DNA of 64,000 nt. It comes from Micromonospora cathayae. GTDB lineage: Bacteria > Actinomycetota > Actinomycetes > Mycobacteriales > Micromonosporaceae. Made by a program: the position numbers and the translations under genes. The notes below the pieces were generated by a model. The model saw only the letters and a program-made list of their open reading frames with translations. It was not told where the DNA came from and made no database searches. Of this stretch, positions 10,285 through 24,810 are shown piece by piece. Position 1 is the first letter of the stretch. Each line of letters begins with the position of its first letter. The stretch lies in NCBI RefSeq assembly GCF_028993575.1, contig NZ_CP118615.1, forward strand, positions 7,097,001 through 7,161,000, read 5' to 3'.

Positions 10285-10510
10285 GTCGCTCTCCTCAGGC
10301 AGCTCACTGTCGTGGGTCTGCGAGGACGAGCCTCCGGGGTACGCCGGTACCGGCGTCGCCCGAGCGGCCCGCGGTACCACCCCGCTTGACGGTCAGGTGC
10401 GACCGCCCGCTCATTGGCCGGCTGTGACGGGCCGGACCCGTCCGGTTCTACTCGGGCCGGGGCCCTTTCTTCCGGAGGCTCACCGGTGATGGCCGGGTCG
10501 TCGCCTGTGC
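10285..10510 (-). promoter_or_regulatory. T-box riboswitch in the ileS leader (translational type)
   Basis: Reading the minus strand, the leader shows a short stem with GGCC-ATC-ACCGG (isoleucine specifier ATC at 10490-10488), then GGAAGAAAGG, the conserved CGAGTAGAACCGGACGGG block, and the T-box core GGGTGGTACCGCG (about 10384-10370) that pairs with the uncharged tRNA acceptor end. Downstream, GGAGGCTCGTCCTC can pair with the ribosome binding site GAGGAG just before the start. That suggests control of translation rather than termination, as known for actinobacterial ileS T-boxes with ultrashort stem I. A possible -10 (TACGCT, plus positions 10516-10521) would start the transcript near 10510. 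End coordinates are approximate. Confidence 0.85.
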
Positions 10511-10670
10511 CGACAAGCGTACTCGACCCGGCCACCGCCGCGCCGCCGAGTAATCCCGCCCGCGTACCGGCCCCTGCGCCCGCCCGTCGGCATGACCGTC
10601 GTCACACCCCGTCACATCCGCGTCCCGCCGTCCCGTCCCCCGGACGAACCCACGGCAACGGGAGGACACC

Positions 10671-11108
10671 ATGAGCCGGATCGACCTGACGACGGCGGCA
10701 CCGGAGGCGTACCGGACCGCGCTCGGCCTGGAGACGTACGTGCGGGCCAACGTCGACCACCGGGTGCTGGAGCTGATCAAGCTCCGCGCCTCCATGCTCA
10801 ACGGCTGCGCGTTCTGCGTCGACATGCACAGCCGCGACGCGCTCGAGGCGGGCGAGTCGACGCGTCGGCTCTTCGCGGTCTCGGCCTGGCGCGAGGCCCC
10901 CTTCTTCGACGAACGGGAACGCGCCGCGCTCGCCCTCACCGACGCGGTCACCCGGCTCGGCGACGAGGGGGTACCGGACGACGTCTGGGACGAGGCGGCG
11001 CGGTTCTGGTCGGACAAGGAGCTGGTCGACCTGCTGATGGCGATCTCCGCGATCAACATGTGGAACCGGCTGGGCGTCGCCACCCGCACCAGGCCACCCG
11101 CCTCCTGA
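10671..11108 (+). CDS. carboxymuconolactone decarboxylase / AhpD-like protein
   Basis: A 145-residue all-helical protein with the CXXC-X3-H active site of AhpD-like peroxidase-associated proteins (CAFCVDMH: Cys46, Cys49, His53). Family members with this motif act as thiol-disulphide redox partners or alkylhydroperoxidases rather than as decarboxylases. The ATG is preceded by GGGAGGACACC, an excellent ribosome binding site. It is divergent from the ileS leader and convergent with ndk. The substrate is unknown; a role in peroxide defence is inferred from the motif. Confidence 0.88.
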   Translation: MSRIDLTTAAPEAYRTALGLETYVRANVDHRVLELIKLRASMLNGCAFCVDMHSRDALEAGESTRRLFAVSAWREAPFFDERERAALALTDAVTRLGDEGVPDDVWDEAARFWSDKELVDLLMAISAINMWNRLGVATRTRPPAS

Positions 11109-11211
11109 TTCGCAGACCGTCAGGAGGCGGGGCACGGTCGGAGGCGGGGCAGGGCCCGGCGGCGGCCGGGTCGGCGGGGCGGGCGGGCGCGTCGGGTCAG
11201 CTGACGGCGCG

Positions 11212-11637
11212 TCAGGCCAGCTCGGGGAACCAGAGGCTGATCTCCCGCTTGGCGCTGTCCACCGAGTCGGAGGCGTGCACCAGGTTCTCCCGGTTCGACA
11301 GCGAGAGGTCGCCCCGGATCGTGCCGGCGGCGGCCTTTCGCCCGTCGGTCGCGCCGATCAGCCCGCGTACCACGTCGATCACCTGGTCACCGGAGAGCAC
11401 CAGCGCGACCAGCGGACCGCCGGTCATGAAGTCCCGCAGCGGCGGGTAGAACGCCTTGTCCACGTGCTCGGCGTAGTGCTCGTCGGCGAGCGTCACGTCC
11501 ATCGTCCGGGAGACCATCGCGTCGATCCGCAGGCCCTTGCGCTCGAAGCGGGCGAGGATCTCGCCGACCAGGCCACGCCGGACCGCGTCTGGCTTGATCA
11601 GTACGAGCGTGCGCTCGTCCGGGCTGCTGCTGGACAC
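11212..11637 (-). CDS. ndk: nucleoside diphosphate kinase
   Basis: A 141-residue kinase that moves the gamma-phosphate between nucleoside tri- and diphosphates. The phosphorylated histidine is His121 in NLVHASDS. Nucleotide-binding blocks LVLIKPDAVRRGLVGEI and GTIRGDLSLSNREN are conserved. It starts at a GTG preceded by AGGAGGAAACC. The length is typical for bacterial Ndk (136-143). It is monocistronic here, convergent with the AhpD-like gene and divergent from the VOC fusion gene. Confidence 0.97.
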   Translation of the reverse strand: MSSSSPDERTLVLIKPDAVRRGLVGEILARFERKGLRIDAMVSRTMDVTLADEHYAEHVDKAFYPPLRDFMTGGPLVALVLSGDQVIDVVRGLIGATDGRKAAAGTIRGDLSLSNRENLVHASDSVDSAKREISLWFPELA

Positions 11638-11780
11638 GCTGGTTTCCTCCTGTGCGCGGAATGCGGGACGGCTCGGTACGGTCAGCGTAGCGACCCGGCC
11701 CCGGCCCCGGCGCGGCGGATGGACCTTCCGTCCACCGCGGATCCGGCCTAGCCTGGCCCTTGACCCCTGGGAGGTCCACA

Positions 11781-13601
11781 GTGGCGAATGGCGGGAACCG
11801 CACGATCGCGCCGGCCCGGAAGCTGATCGCGGCGGTGCTGGGCACCGTGGCGGCCTTCGTGGTGCTGTTCGGGCTCGGCATGACGAGCTGGTCGATCGTC
11901 GCGCTCGGGGTGGCGCTGGTGGCGCTGGCGATCGCCCTGGCGACCTTCAAGACCGGCGGCCGGGCCTGGGTGGTCGGTGTCGGTCACGTGCACAGCGCCT
12001 CCGAGCCGCCCACCGCGTACTCGTTCGGCCGCTGCGAGTTGCAGTTGCTGATCGACGCGCCGGGGCTGCCACCCCGGTCCAAGAAGATCATCGAGCCGCG
12101 GGTGCCGATCGCCAAGTGGCCCGCCATCGGGCAGACGCTGCCCATCCGGGTGGCCCTGGACGACCAACGGCGGATCCGGGTGCTCTGGGACGAGGTGCCC
12201 ACCCACAGCGAGACGGCCGCCGCGCTGGCCGACGACCTCCCACCCGAGTACGCCGGTCCCGACCCGCTCGACGAGATGCTGATCCAGCAGGACGCGCCGC
12301 CGTGGGCCGAGCGCGGCCCGGACGACGAGTACCGGGACGCCCCCGAGGCCGACCCGCTCCTCGACGACCTCGGCGGGCGACCGGAGGACCGGGAGCCCCT
12401 GGTGGTCCACCAGCGGCCGGGCCGCCCGGTGGTGCTGGAGGGCACGCTGGTCGAGCCGGCCGCCCCCGCGCTGCCCCGGCGGGCCACCCCGACCCCGCGC
12501 ACCCCCGCCGAGGAGCACTTCGACGCGCCACCGCCCGCCACCGGCCGCAACGACCCGTACGCCACCGACTACACCGCGCCGCCCGCCACCGGCTACCGCG
12601 ACCCGTACGCCACCGACTACACCGCGCCGCCCGCCACCGGCTACCGCGACCCGTACGCCACCGACTACACCGCGCCGCCCGCCACCGGCTACCGCGACCC
12701 GTACGCCACCGACTACACCCCGGCCGCGACCGCCTACGGCGACCCGTACGCCGATCCGCCCGGTGACCCGTACCCGGCCCGCCCCGGCGGCGCGTACCGG
12801 GACCCGTACGACGAACCACCGGGTGACCCGGACGGCGCGACCTACGCCAGCACGTACGGCGACCCGTACGCCGACCCGCCCACCAGCACCGACCCGACCG
12901 GCACCGACCCGACCACCGTCGACCCGGCCGACAGCCACCCGGCCGGCGGTGTCCCGACCGGCGGTGATCAGGCCCGCAGCCACCCGGCCGCCGGCGAGCA
13001 CGACAGCGCCGACCCGACCGGCGGGCAGGACGGCTCCGGTCCGACCGGCAGCGGGGCCGACGCCACCGGCCGGACCGGCCCCGGTCCCGCCCGGCAGCCC
13101 GCCGGCGAACCGATCGTCGACCCGGTCGACATCCCGCTGGACCCGCCGGACCCGGACCGTGCCCCGGCCCCCGACGAGTTGGACCAGGCGATCTTCGGGG
13201 ACGGCACCGCCGCCGACGCCGCCACCCCGATCAGCGGTGTCGGAATCACCGTGCTGGTCACCGACCTGGACCGGTCCCTCGACTTCTACCAGGACATGCT
13301 CGGCTTCACGGAGGTCGACCGGGGCTCGGGCAACGCCGTCCTCGCCTCCGGCAGCACCCGACTGGTGCTGCGCGAGGTCAGCGAGGCCGCCCCGATCAGC
13401 CGGCGGCTGGTGCACGTCAACCTCGAGGTCGACGACATCCAGGCGGCGTACGCCCGGCTCCGCGACTCGGGGGTCCGCTTCACGTACGCGCCCCGGGTCG
13501 TCAACCGGGGCGCGAAGCTGGACGTGTGGGCCGCCGCCTTCCGCGATCCGGACGGCCACGGCATCGCGCTGACCCAGTGGCGTACCCGCGCCGACGCCTG
13601 A
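11781..13601 (+). CDS. membrane protein with disordered repeat region and C-terminal VOC (glyoxalase-fold) domain
   Basis: A 606-residue protein. I start it at the GTG at 11781, eight bases after GGGAGG. Two membrane segments lie at about residues 14-56, followed by a conserved soluble region to about 150. Residues 255 to about 480 are disordered. They include four tandem copies of a 16-residue unit YRDPYATDYTAPPATG encoded by near-identical 48-bp DNA repeats, then a Thr/Asp/Pro-rich stretch. The last 120 residues (from about 486) are a VOC domain (VGITVLVTDLDRSLDFYQ, HVNLEVDDIQAAYARL, FRDPDGHGIALTQW), the fold of glyoxalase I and antibiotic-sequestering proteins. A membrane anchor fused to a cytoplasmic VOC domain through a long linker is unusual. 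Substrate unknown. Confidence 0.8.
   Translation: MANGGNRTIAPARKLIAAVLGTVAAFVVLFGLGMTSWSIVALGVALVALAIALATFKTGGRAWVVGVGHVHSASEPPTAYSFGRCELQLLIDAPGLPPRSKKIIEPRVPIAKWPAIGQTLPIRVALDDQRRIRVLWDEVPTHSETAAALADDLPPEYAGPDPLDEMLIQQDAPPWAERGPDDEYRDAPEADPLLDDLGGRPEDREPLVVHQRPGRPVVLEGTLVEPAAPALPRRATPTPRTPAEEHFDAPPPATGRNDPYATDYTAPPATGYRDPYATDYTAPPATGYRDPYATDYTAPPATGYRDPYATDYTPAATAYGDPYADPPGDPYPARPGGAYRDPYDEPPGDPDGATYASTYGDPYADPPTSTDPTGTDPTTVDPADSHPAGGVPTGGDQARSHPAAGEHDSADPTGGQDGSGPTGSGADATGRTGPGPARQPAGEPIVDPVDIPLDPPDPDRAPAPDELDQAIFGDGTAADAATPISGVGITVLVTDLDRSLDFYQDMLGFTEVDRGSGNAVLASGSTRLVLREVSEAAPISRRLVHVNLEVDDIQAAYARLRDSGVRFTYAPRVVNRGAKLDVWAAAFRDPDGHGIALTQWRTRADA
12552..12718 (+). repeat. coding tandem repeat, 48-bp unit
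   Basis: Copies start at 12552, 12600 and 12648 and are virtually identical at the base level; a fourth, partial copy starts at 12696. The unit encodes 16 residues (DPYATDYTAPPATGYR). Such identity suggests recent expansion by slippage or unequal crossing over, so copy number may vary between strains. Confidence 0.9.
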
Positions 13602-13670
13602 ACCACCCCGGCCCGGAAGGTGACCTGCCGGCCCGTCGAGGCACGCCCGCCCCACCGGCCGGCGTACAAG

Positions 13671-13757
13671 GTCCGACGTGACCTGCCGGACGGCATGAAG
13701 GGCCCGACGTGACCTGCCGGACGGTGTGACGGGCCCGACGTGACCTGCCGGTCGGCC
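13671..13757. repeat. intergenic tandem repeat, 31-bp period
   Basis: The block CGACGTGACCTGCCGG recurs at 13674, 13705 and 13736 with a 31-bp period. A further GTGACCTGCCGG lies at about 13619. It fills the gap between the convergent VOC-fusion and DUF4233 genes. No function is evident. Confidence 0.8.
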
Positions 13758-13761
13758 GGCG

Positions 13762-14265
13762 TCAGCCCAGGATCACCCGGCGCACGTGCAGCGCGTACGC
13801 CCACACCAGTCCGAAGATGATGCCGAGCACCGTCAGCGACAGGTGCAGGAAGCCGCCCGCCAGGAGCACCACCTGGAGGCCGGTGCCCAGGTGCCAGGCC
13901 CACCGGCGCCCCATCGTCCCGGCCAGCAGTACCGCCAGCACGGCCAGGCCGACGATCAGGCCGATCGCGGCACCGCTCAACTCCCCCCCGAGCACCCGGA
14001 TCGGCTGGATCGCCAACAGCAGCACCACCGCCTCCAGGATGAGCACGCCGGAGCCGAGGCCCCGGACCGCGCGTTCCGGGTTGCGCAGCCCGGACCGCCG
14101 GGCCGGCTGCTCTCCCGGACCGGTACCCCCGCCGGCATCAGCGGGACCGGAGCCCTCGACCGGGCCCCCGGGACCGACACCTCCGCCGGGGCCGGCGGAG
14201 GCGGAGCCGCCGGGAGCGGGCGGCGGGGCACCGGAGCCGTCGCCGGTCCCCGCCTCCCGGCTCAC
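13762..14265 (-). CDS. DUF4233 membrane protein
   Basis: A 167-residue membrane protein. The first 60 residues are a Gly/Pro/Ser-rich disordered tail. The remainder (from NPERAVRGLGSGVLILEAV) has four hydrophobic segments and matches DUF4233, a family regularly found next to folC in actinobacteria. The GTG start overlaps the folC stop by 4 bp (GTGA), so it is translationally coupled as the last gene of the valS-folC operon. Function unknown; the conserved link to folC does not by itself show a role in folate metabolism. Confidence 0.88.
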   Translation of the reverse strand: MSREAGTGDGSGAPPPAPGGSASAGPGGGVGPGGPVEGSGPADAGGGTGPGEQPARRSGLRNPERAVRGLGSGVLILEAVVLLLAIQPIRVLGGELSGAAIGLIVGLAVLAVLLAGTMGRRWAWHLGTGLQVVLLAGGFLHLSLTVLGIIFGLVWAYALHVRRVILG

Positions 14266-15614
14266 CGCTTCAGCAGCCGACGCGCGTCGGCCACCGTCAC
14301 CACCGATCCCGTGATCAGCACACCCACCCCGGCCAGTTCCCCCGGTACGTCCGATTCGGCCAGCGTGACCCCGGCCTCGATCGCGTCCGGCATGTCCTCG
14401 GCGCTCTCCACCCGGTCCGGGCCGAACACCTCGGCGGCCAGTGCGGCGAGTTCCGCCACCGGCATCGCCCGGGGCGAGCTGTTCCGGGTCACCACCACCT
14501 GGTCGACCACCGGTTCGAGCAGTTCCAGCAGGCTGGCCGCGTCCTTGTCGGCGAGCACCGCGACCACGGCGACCAGCTTGCTGAACGCGAACTCCTCCTG
14601 CAACGCGGTGACCGTCGCCGCCATGCCGTGCGGGTTGTGCGCGCCGTCGAGCAGCACCGTCGGGGCCGTCCGGACCCGCTCCAGCCGCCCGGGTGAGGTG
14701 GCGGTGGCAAAGCCCTCCCGGACGGTCTCCACGTCGAGCTGACGCTTGGCGCCGGCCCCGAGGAACGCCTCCACGGCCGCGAGCGCCACCGCGGCGTTCT
14801 GCGCCTGGTGCGCCCCGTGCAACGGTACGAACACCTCGTCGTAGACGCCACCGAGGCCCTGCAACGTCAGCACCTGCCCACCGACGGCCACCGACCGGCG
14901 GAGCACCCCGAACTCTGCGCCCTCCCGGGCGACGGTCGCCCCGACCTCGGCGCAGCGTTCCAGGATCGGCCGGGCCGCCTCCTCCTCCTGCGCGGCGGAG
15001 ATCACCGTGGCGCCCTTGTGGATGATGCCCGCCTTGGCCAGGGCGATGTCCTGGAGCGTGTCACCGAGCCATTCGGTGTGGTCCAGTCCGATCGGGGTCA
15101 GCACGCACACCCCGGCCTGGATGACGTTGGTGGCGTCCTCGGCCCCACCGAGCCCGACCTCCACCACCGCGACGTCGACCGGCGCGTCGGCGAACGTGGC
15201 GAACGCCAGCGCGGTGGTCAGGTCGAAGTACGTCAGCGGCTCGGCGGACCGCTGGTCGACCAGCCCGGCCAGCGGGGCGACCTCCCGGTACGTGGCGACG
15301 AAGCGCTCCTCGCTCACCGGCTCGCCGTCCAGGCTGATCCGCTCCCGGACGGTCTCCAGGTGCGGGCTGGTGTACCGCCCGGTGTGCAGCCCGAACGCCC
15401 GCAGCAGCGAGTCGATCATCCGGGCCGTCGAGGTCTTGCCGTTGGTGCCGGTCAGGTGGATCGACGGGTACGCCCGCTGCGGGCTGCCCAGCAGGTCCAG
15501 CAGGGTCTCGATCCGGTCGAGTTCGAAGACCATGCGGGTGAACCCGCGCCCGGCCAGCTCGGCCTCGACGGCGGCGAACCCGGACCGGTCCGGGTGCTCG
15601 GTACGGTCGGTCAC
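14262..15614 (-). CDS. folC: bifunctional folylpolyglutamate synthase / dihydrofolate synthase
   Basis: A 450-residue Mur-ligase-type ATP-dependent enzyme that adds glutamate to dihydropteroate or folates in the cytoplasm. The P-loop is GTNGKTS (residues 56-62). Further family blocks are [23 protein letters not shown] and DGAHNPHG. The GTG start overlaps the valS stop by 4 bp (GTGA), and its own stop overlaps the next start in the same way, so valS, folC and DUF4233 form a tightly coupled operon. An upstream in-frame stretch exists but runs inside valS and is not part of the gene. Confidence 0.95.
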   Translation of the reverse strand: MTDRTEHPDRSGFAAVEAELAGRGFTRMVFELDRIETLLDLLGSPQRAYPSIHLTGTNGKTSTARMIDSLLRAFGLHTGRYTSPHLETVRERISLDGEPVSEERFVATYREVAPLAGLVDQRSAEPLTYFDLTTALAFATFADAPVDVAVVEVGLGGAEDATNVIQAGVCVLTPIGLDHTEWLGDTLQDIALAKAGIIHKGATVISAAQEEEAARPILERCAEVGATVAREGAEFGVLRRSVAVGGQVLTLQGLGGVYDEVFVPLHGAHQAQNAAVALAAVEAFLGAGAKRQLDVETVREGFATATSPGRLERVRTAPTVLLDGAHNPHGMAATVTALQEEFAFSKLVAVVAVLADKDAASLLELLEPVVDQVVVTRNSSPRAMPVAELAALAAEVFGPDRVESAEDMPDAIEAGVTLAESDVPGELAGVGVLITGSVVTVADARRLLKR

Positions 15615-18241
15615 GACGGCAGCGCCTCCAGAGCGGCGTCGATCCGGACCAGGTCGGCCTCGGCCACCGCGAGCCGGTCCCGGATCTTGTTGACCACCGG
15701 CTCGGGGGCCTTGCCGACGAAGGCCGGGTTGTCGAGCTTCGCCCGTGCCTGGCTGACCTCCTTCTCGGCGGCCGCCCGGTCCTTGGTCAGCCGGGCCCGC
15801 TCGGCGGCCACGTCGATCGACCCCCGGGTGTCCAGGGCCACCTTCACCTCGCCCGGCATGGTCAGCGTGGCGCTGGCCTGGAAGTCGTCCCCGGCCGCGT
15901 CCAACCGGACCAGCGAACGGATCAGCCGCTCGTGCGCGGCGATACCCGCCCCGGCCAGCCCGTCGAGCCGGGCGGCGACCCGCTGGGTCGGCCGCAGGCC
16001 CTGGTCCGAGCGGAACCGGCGGATCTCGGTCACCACCCGCTGCACGGTGCCGACCTCGCCCTCCGCGGCGTCGTCGACCAGCGTACGGTCGGCGACCGGC
16101 CAGGCCGCCGTCATGACCGTCGTACCGCCGGTGAGCGCGATCCACAGCTCCTCGGTGACGAACGGGATGACCGGGTGCAGCAGCCGCAGCAGCTGGTCGA
16201 GCACGTGCCCCAGCACCCGGCGGGTCACCTCGGCCGCCGGGCCGCCCTCGGCGAGCACCGGCTTGCCCAGCTCCACGTACCAGTCGCAGACGTCGTCCCA
16301 GGCGAAGTGGTACAGCAGGTCGCAGACCTTGGCGAACTCGTACGCCTCGAACTGCGCGTCCACCTCCGCGGTGACGTGCGCCAGCCGGGACAGGATCCAC
16401 CGGTCGACGGTGGACAGCTCGCCGGCGGCCGGCAGCGGCCCGCTGGTGTGCGCGCCGTTGAGCAGCGCGAACCGGGTGGCGTTCCACAGCTTGTTGCAGA
16501 AGTTCCGGGAGCCCTGGCACCAGTCCTCGCTGACCGGCACGTCCCCGCCCGGGTTGGCGCCCCGGGCCAGGGTGAACCGGGTCGCGTCGGCACCGTACCG
16601 GTCGATCCAGTCCAGCGGGTCGACCACGTTCCCGAACGACTTGGACATCTTCTTGCCGTGCTGGTCACGGACCATGCCGTGCAGGGCCACCACGTCGAAC
16701 GGGGGCCGGCCGTCCATCGCGTACAGGCCGAACATCATCATCCGGGCGACCCAGAAGAAGAGGATGTCGTACCCGGTGACCAGCACGCTGGTCGGGTAGA
16801 ACTTCGCCAGGTCCGGGGTCTGTTCCGGCCAGCCCAGCGTGGAGAACGGCCACAGCCCGCTGGAGAACCAGGTGTCCAGCACGTCCTCGTCCTGGTGCCA
16901 GCCCTGACCGTCACCGGAGCTGCTCGGCGGTTCTTCGTCAGGTCCGACGCAGACCACCTCGCCGTCCGGGCCGTACCAGACCGGGATGCGGTGCCCCCAC
17001 CAGAGCTGCCGGGAGATGCACCAGTCGTGCATGTTGTCGACCCAGGCGAAGTACCGCTTCGACAGCTCGGCCGGCTCGATCCGCACCCGCCCGTCGCGCA
17101 CCGCGTCGCCGGCCGCCTGGGCCAGCGGGGTGGTGTTGACGAACCACTGCAACGACAGTCGGGGCTCCACCGTCGTCCGGCAGCGCGAGCAGTGCCCGAC
17201 CGCGTGCACGTACGGCCGCTTCTCCGCCACGATCAGGCCCTGCTCGCGCAGCGCGGCGACGATCGCGGGCCGGGCCTCGAACCGGTCCAGGCCCTGGAAC
17301 GGGCCGTGCGCGGTGATCACCCCGCGCTCGTCCATGATCGTCAGGGACGGTAGGCCGTGCCGCTGGCCGATCTCGAAGTCGTTCGGGTCGTGCGCCGGGG
17401 TCACCTTGACCATGCCGGTACCGAAGGACGGGTCGACGTGCTCGTCCCCGACGATCGGGATGCGCCGGCCGGTCAGCGGCAGCTCCACCTCAGTGCCGAT
17501 CAGGTGCTTGTACCGCTCGTCGTCCGGGTGCACCGCCACCGCGGTGTCGCCGAGCATCGTCTCGGCCCGGGTGGTGGCGACCACCACGTCGTCGCTGTAC
17601 CGGATGGAGACCAGCTCGCCGTCGTCGTCGGTGTGTTCCACCTCGATGTCGGAGAGGGCGGTCAGGCAGCGGGGACACCAGTTGATGATCCGGTTGGCCC
17701 GGTAGATCAGGCCGTCGTCGTACAGCTTCTTGAAGATCGTCTGGACGGCGCGGGAGAGGCCCTCGTCCATGGTGAAGCGCTCGCGGTCCCAGTCGACCGA
17801 GTCGCCGAGCCGGCGCATCTGGCCGAGGATCGCCCCGCCCGACTCCGCCTTCCACTGCCAGACCCGCTCGACGAACTTCTCCCGCCCGAGGTCGTGCCGG
17901 GACAGCCCCTGGCCGGCGAGCTGCCGCTCCACCACGTTCTGGGTGGCGATGCCGGCGTGGTCCATGCCGGGCAGCCAGAGCGCCTCGAAGCCCTGCATCC
18001 GCTTGCGCCGCACCAGCGCGTCCTGGACGGTGTGGTCGAGCGCGTGCCCCATGTGCAGCGAACCGGTGACGTTCGGCGGCGGGATCACGATCGTGAACGG
18101 GGGCTTGTCACTCTCGGCCGACGCCCGGAAGTGGCCGCCGGCTACCCACTGCTCGTACCGTCGCTGCTCTACCTCACCCGGTTGGTACTGGGCGGGCAGT
18201 TCGGGTGCGTCGGGGCGTCGGGCATCCAGTCTCTCGGTCAC
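15611..18241 (-). CDS. valS: valyl-tRNA synthetase
   Basis: An 876-residue class I synthetase charging tRNA-Val. The HIGH motif is HMGH (residues 63-66, in [14 protein letters not shown]) and the KMSKS motif is in [15 protein letters not shown]. The C-terminal coiled-coil arm typical of ValRS is present ([20 protein letters not shown]). I start it at the GTG at 18241 ([11 protein letters not shown]); longer in-frame starts would run into the divergent gene. No T-box-like leader was seen, unlike ileS. First gene of the valS-folC-DUF4233 operon. Confidence 0.96.
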   Translation of the reverse strand: MTERLDARRPDAPELPAQYQPGEVEQRRYEQWVAGGHFRASAESDKPPFTIVIPPPNVTGSLHMGHALDHTVQDALVRRKRMQGFEALWLPGMDHAGIATQNVVERQLAGQGLSRHDLGREKFVERVWQWKAESGGAILGQMRRLGDSVDWDRERFTMDEGLSRAVQTIFKKLYDDGLIYRANRIINWCPRCLTALSDIEVEHTDDDGELVSIRYSDDVVVATTRAETMLGDTAVAVHPDDERYKHLIGTEVELPLTGRRIPIVGDEHVDPSFGTGMVKVTPAHDPNDFEIGQRHGLPSLTIMDERGVITAHGPFQGLDRFEARPAIVAALREQGLIVAEKRPYVHAVGHCSRCRTTVEPRLSLQWFVNTTPLAQAAGDAVRDGRVRIEPAELSKRYFAWVDNMHDWCISRQLWWGHRIPVWYGPDGEVVCVGPDEEPPSSSGDGQGWHQDEDVLDTWFSSGLWPFSTLGWPEQTPDLAKFYPTSVLVTGYDILFFWVARMMMFGLYAMDGRPPFDVVALHGMVRDQHGKKMSKSFGNVVDPLDWIDRYGADATRFTLARGANPGGDVPVSEDWCQGSRNFCNKLWNATRFALLNGAHTSGPLPAAGELSTVDRWILSRLAHVTAEVDAQFEAYEFAKVCDLLYHFAWDDVCDWYVELGKPVLAEGGPAAEVTRRVLGHVLDQLLRLLHPVIPFVTEELWIALTGGTTVMTAAWPVADRTLVDDAAEGEVGTVQRVVTEIRRFRSDQGLRPTQRVAARLDGLAGAGIAAHERLIRSLVRLDAAGDDFQASATLTMPGEVKVALDTRGSIDVAAERARLTKDRAAAEKEVSQARAKLDNPAFVGKAPEPVVNKIRDRLAVAEADLVRIDAALEALPS

Positions 18242-18311
18242 CCGTGAAAGTCTACGGAGCGCTTCCGCGGACCCGACGTGCGCCACCTGGTGTTCGCGTA
18301 CGGTGGCGGTC

Positions 18312-19010
18312 ATGTCCGACGCACACCTGTCCGCACGCTCGATCGCCGACGACCAGCCACCGTCCGACGGCTCGACGCCGATCGACCTGACCACGGAACC
18401 GATCCGGCTGACCCACCCCGGCGTGGACGACGACGAGGCTCGTCCGCCCCGCTCCCGTCGCTGGAAGATCGCCATGGGTGCCGGGCTCGCCGTCGGCCTG
18501 GCCGGTGCCGCCGTCTTCGGGACGTTCGGCTGGCGGGTGGCCGAGCAGAAGGACACCACCCTGACCGTACGCCCCGAGGTGGCCGGTCTGCGCGAGGACG
18601 ACAGCGAACGGGCCCGCAGCACCGCCGACTACCTGCGCAGCGGCTTCGCCGCCAGCATCGAGCTGGACCGCAGCTTCGGTGCGGTCTACCAGGACCCCGC
18701 GGACGACAAGAAGTCCGTCCTGGTCTTCGGCGGTACGACCCTGCTCTGGCAGCCCGAACGGGAGTTGGACACCCTCTTCGGGACGATGACCGACGAGACC
18801 GGTGCGGTGGAGGGGCTGCGCGACGTACCGGCAGGTCCGCTCGGTGGGGTGATGAAGTGCGGTACCACCAGCGGTGAGGGCGGCGACTTCGCGGTCTGCG
18901 GTTGGGCGGACCACGGCAGCGTGGTGATGGGCATGTTCCCCGGCCGCCCGGTGGACACCGCCGCCGGTCTCTTCCGGGACATCCGCGAGGGAATCCAGAC
19001 CCGTTCCTGA
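18312..19010 (+). CDS. single-pass membrane protein with C-X12-C-x-WADHGS extracytoplasmic domain
   Basis: A 232-residue protein: a cytoplasmic tail of about 50 residues, one membrane segment (about 52-74) and an extracytoplasmic domain of about 150 residues. The domain carries Cys183 and Cys196 followed by [13 protein letters not shown]. The spacing and motif equal those of the C-terminal domain of the large proline-rich protein at 2676-4568, so these are paralogous domains on different tails. No catalytic motif is apparent. It is divergent from valS with only 70 bp between the starts. Function unknown. Confidence 0.82.
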   Translation: MSDAHLSARSIADDQPPSDGSTPIDLTTEPIRLTHPGVDDDEARPPRSRRWKIAMGAGLAVGLAGAAVFGTFGWRVAEQKDTTLTVRPEVAGLREDDSERARSTADYLRSGFAASIELDRSFGAVYQDPADDKKSVLVFGGTTLLWQPERELDTLFGTMTDETGAVEGLRDVPAGPLGGVMKCGTTSGEGGDFAVCGWADHGSVVMGMFPGRPVDTAAGLFRDIREGIQTRS

Positions 19011-19037
19011 CCGGACCCGTTCCTGACGGACGTCACT

Positions 19038-19062
19038 GCTGGCCGAACCGGGTTCGGCCAGC
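19038..19062 (+). terminator. putative terminator after the WADHGS membrane protein
   Basis: A perfect 11-bp stem (GCTGGCCGAAC / GTTCGGCCAGC) with a 3-nt loop, 28 bp after the stop codon. Stem and position support an intrinsic-type terminator; no T-tract follows. Confidence 0.6.
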
Positions 19063-19201
19063 GGGGTGGTGCACGCCGATGTTCGGCGAAGTCCACCCCA
19101 CACAACCTGTGACGGACCGCCCGGTGCTGGTGGTGGACGACCTCGTCGTCGATCACGTCGACCGCAGCACCGGCGGGGTCAGCGGGCTGTCCCAGAAACG
19201 C

Positions 19202-19236
19202 AACGAGGGTCACCCCGTGACAGGGTGACCCTCGTT
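19202..19236 (-). terminator. rRNA operon terminator
   Basis: A perfect 14-bp inverted repeat (AACGAGGGTCACCC / GGGTGACCCTCGTT) with a 7-nt loop lies just past the 3' end of 5S rRNA on the minus strand. Position and stem strength make it the likely end of the rRNA transcript; being symmetrical it could also stop transcription arriving from the plus strand. Confidence 0.8.
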
Positions 19237-19246
19237 GGAACGATTG

Positions 19247-19363
19247 TCCGGCGGTGTCCTACTCTCCCACACCCTCCCGGGTGCAGTACCATCGGCGCTG
19301 GAGGGCTTAGCTTCCGGGTTCGGAATGTGACCGGGCGTTTCCCCTCCGCCATGACCGCCGTAA
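19247..19363 (-). rRNA. rrf: 5S ribosomal RNA
   Basis: The minus strand reads GTTACGGCGGTCATGGCGG at the 5' end, contains the conserved CATTCCGAACCCGGAAGC and ATGGTACTGC segments, and ends in GAGAGTAGGACACCGCCG. The length is about 117 nt, as expected. Ends are approximate by a few bases. It lies about 90 bp after 23S. Confidence 0.95.
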
Positions 19364-19424
19364 CTCTATCGACTTATCAAACACCCACACAACTCGAGGT
19401 CGGGATGTTCGTTTGTCGTGAATC

Positions 19425-19451
19425 GCACAGTGGACGCGAGCAGAATCTTTG

Positions 19452-19459
<8 letters not shown>
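19425..19459 (-). other. 3' half of the 23S processing stem
   Basis: The segment downstream of 23S (CTTGACTACAAAGAttcTGCTCGCG... on the minus strand) is complementary to 22551-22582 upstream of 23S, apart from a 3-nt bulge and one wobble pair. About 30 base pairs enclose the 23S rRNA, the usual RNase III target. Confidence 0.8.
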
Positions 19460-24429
<4,970 letters not shown>

Positions 24430-24551
24430 AAACTTTTGTTGAACAATCGTCCCGGCAACATAATGTTGCCAAAGGAATCTCCCCACCAACAACCACAACC
24501 ACAGTCATGGCAGCCGGCGCGGGGTATCAAACTACTTGGCACTGGCTTATC

Positions 24552-24573
24552 AAGCACCCTGTTGAGTTCTCAA
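24552..24573 (-). promoter_or_regulatory. rRNA leader: boxA-like palindrome and 5' half of the 16S processing stem
   Basis: The leader reads TTGAGAACTCAA (a perfect palindrome, 24562-24573), followed by CAGGGTGCTTGATAAGCC. The first part resembles actinobacterial boxA antitermination signals. The following bases pair with 22721-22737 in the spacer to enclose the 16S rRNA. Confidence 0.7.
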
Positions 24574-24635
24574 AGAACAACCACACACCATCCGAGACCC
24601 CCCACCAGGAGGACCCCATCCGGGGCAACCGCTCT

Positions 24636-24664
24636 AACCTACCTGACTCGACCCTCGGCGGCAA
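24636..24664 (-). promoter_or_regulatory. rRNA promoter, proximal
   Basis: The minus strand has TTGCCG (24664-24659), a 17-bp spacer and TAGGTT (24641-24636), about 210 bp upstream of 16S. Both hexamers and the spacing fit the actinobacterial housekeeping sigma factor. Confidence 0.7.
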
Positions 24665-24810
24665 GTCTCTCTTTCGAGATCATTTCCGCTTGTTCGGTCA
24701 GACCCACGCTCACGCACACCGCTGAGCGGTGGTCGTTTCTTCCGTGGGGTTCCAGCAGACCGGCCGATCGCCGCTTCGCGGCTCTCCGCCCGGCTCCTGC
24801 CGGCTTCGGT

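Noticed and set aside
7388..10489. A 1033-codon open frame opposite ileS, and a similar 1081-codon frame opposite the NRPS-like gene (46092-49337)
   Set aside because: Long antisense frames are expected in DNA with very GC-rich third codon positions; the translations are Arg/Gly/His-rich and match no fold, while the opposite strand encodes clear enzymes.
12552..12718. Regular repeats considered as a CRISPR array
   Set aside because: The units are contiguous without spacers, lie in frame within a coding region, and encode a 16-residue peptide repeat.
19080..19228. 49-codon plus-strand frame ending in the rRNA terminator (contains DRPVLVVDDLVVDHVD)
   Set aside because: Its end lies inside the terminator hairpin, there is no ribosome binding site, and it sits between a terminator and the rRNA operon end.
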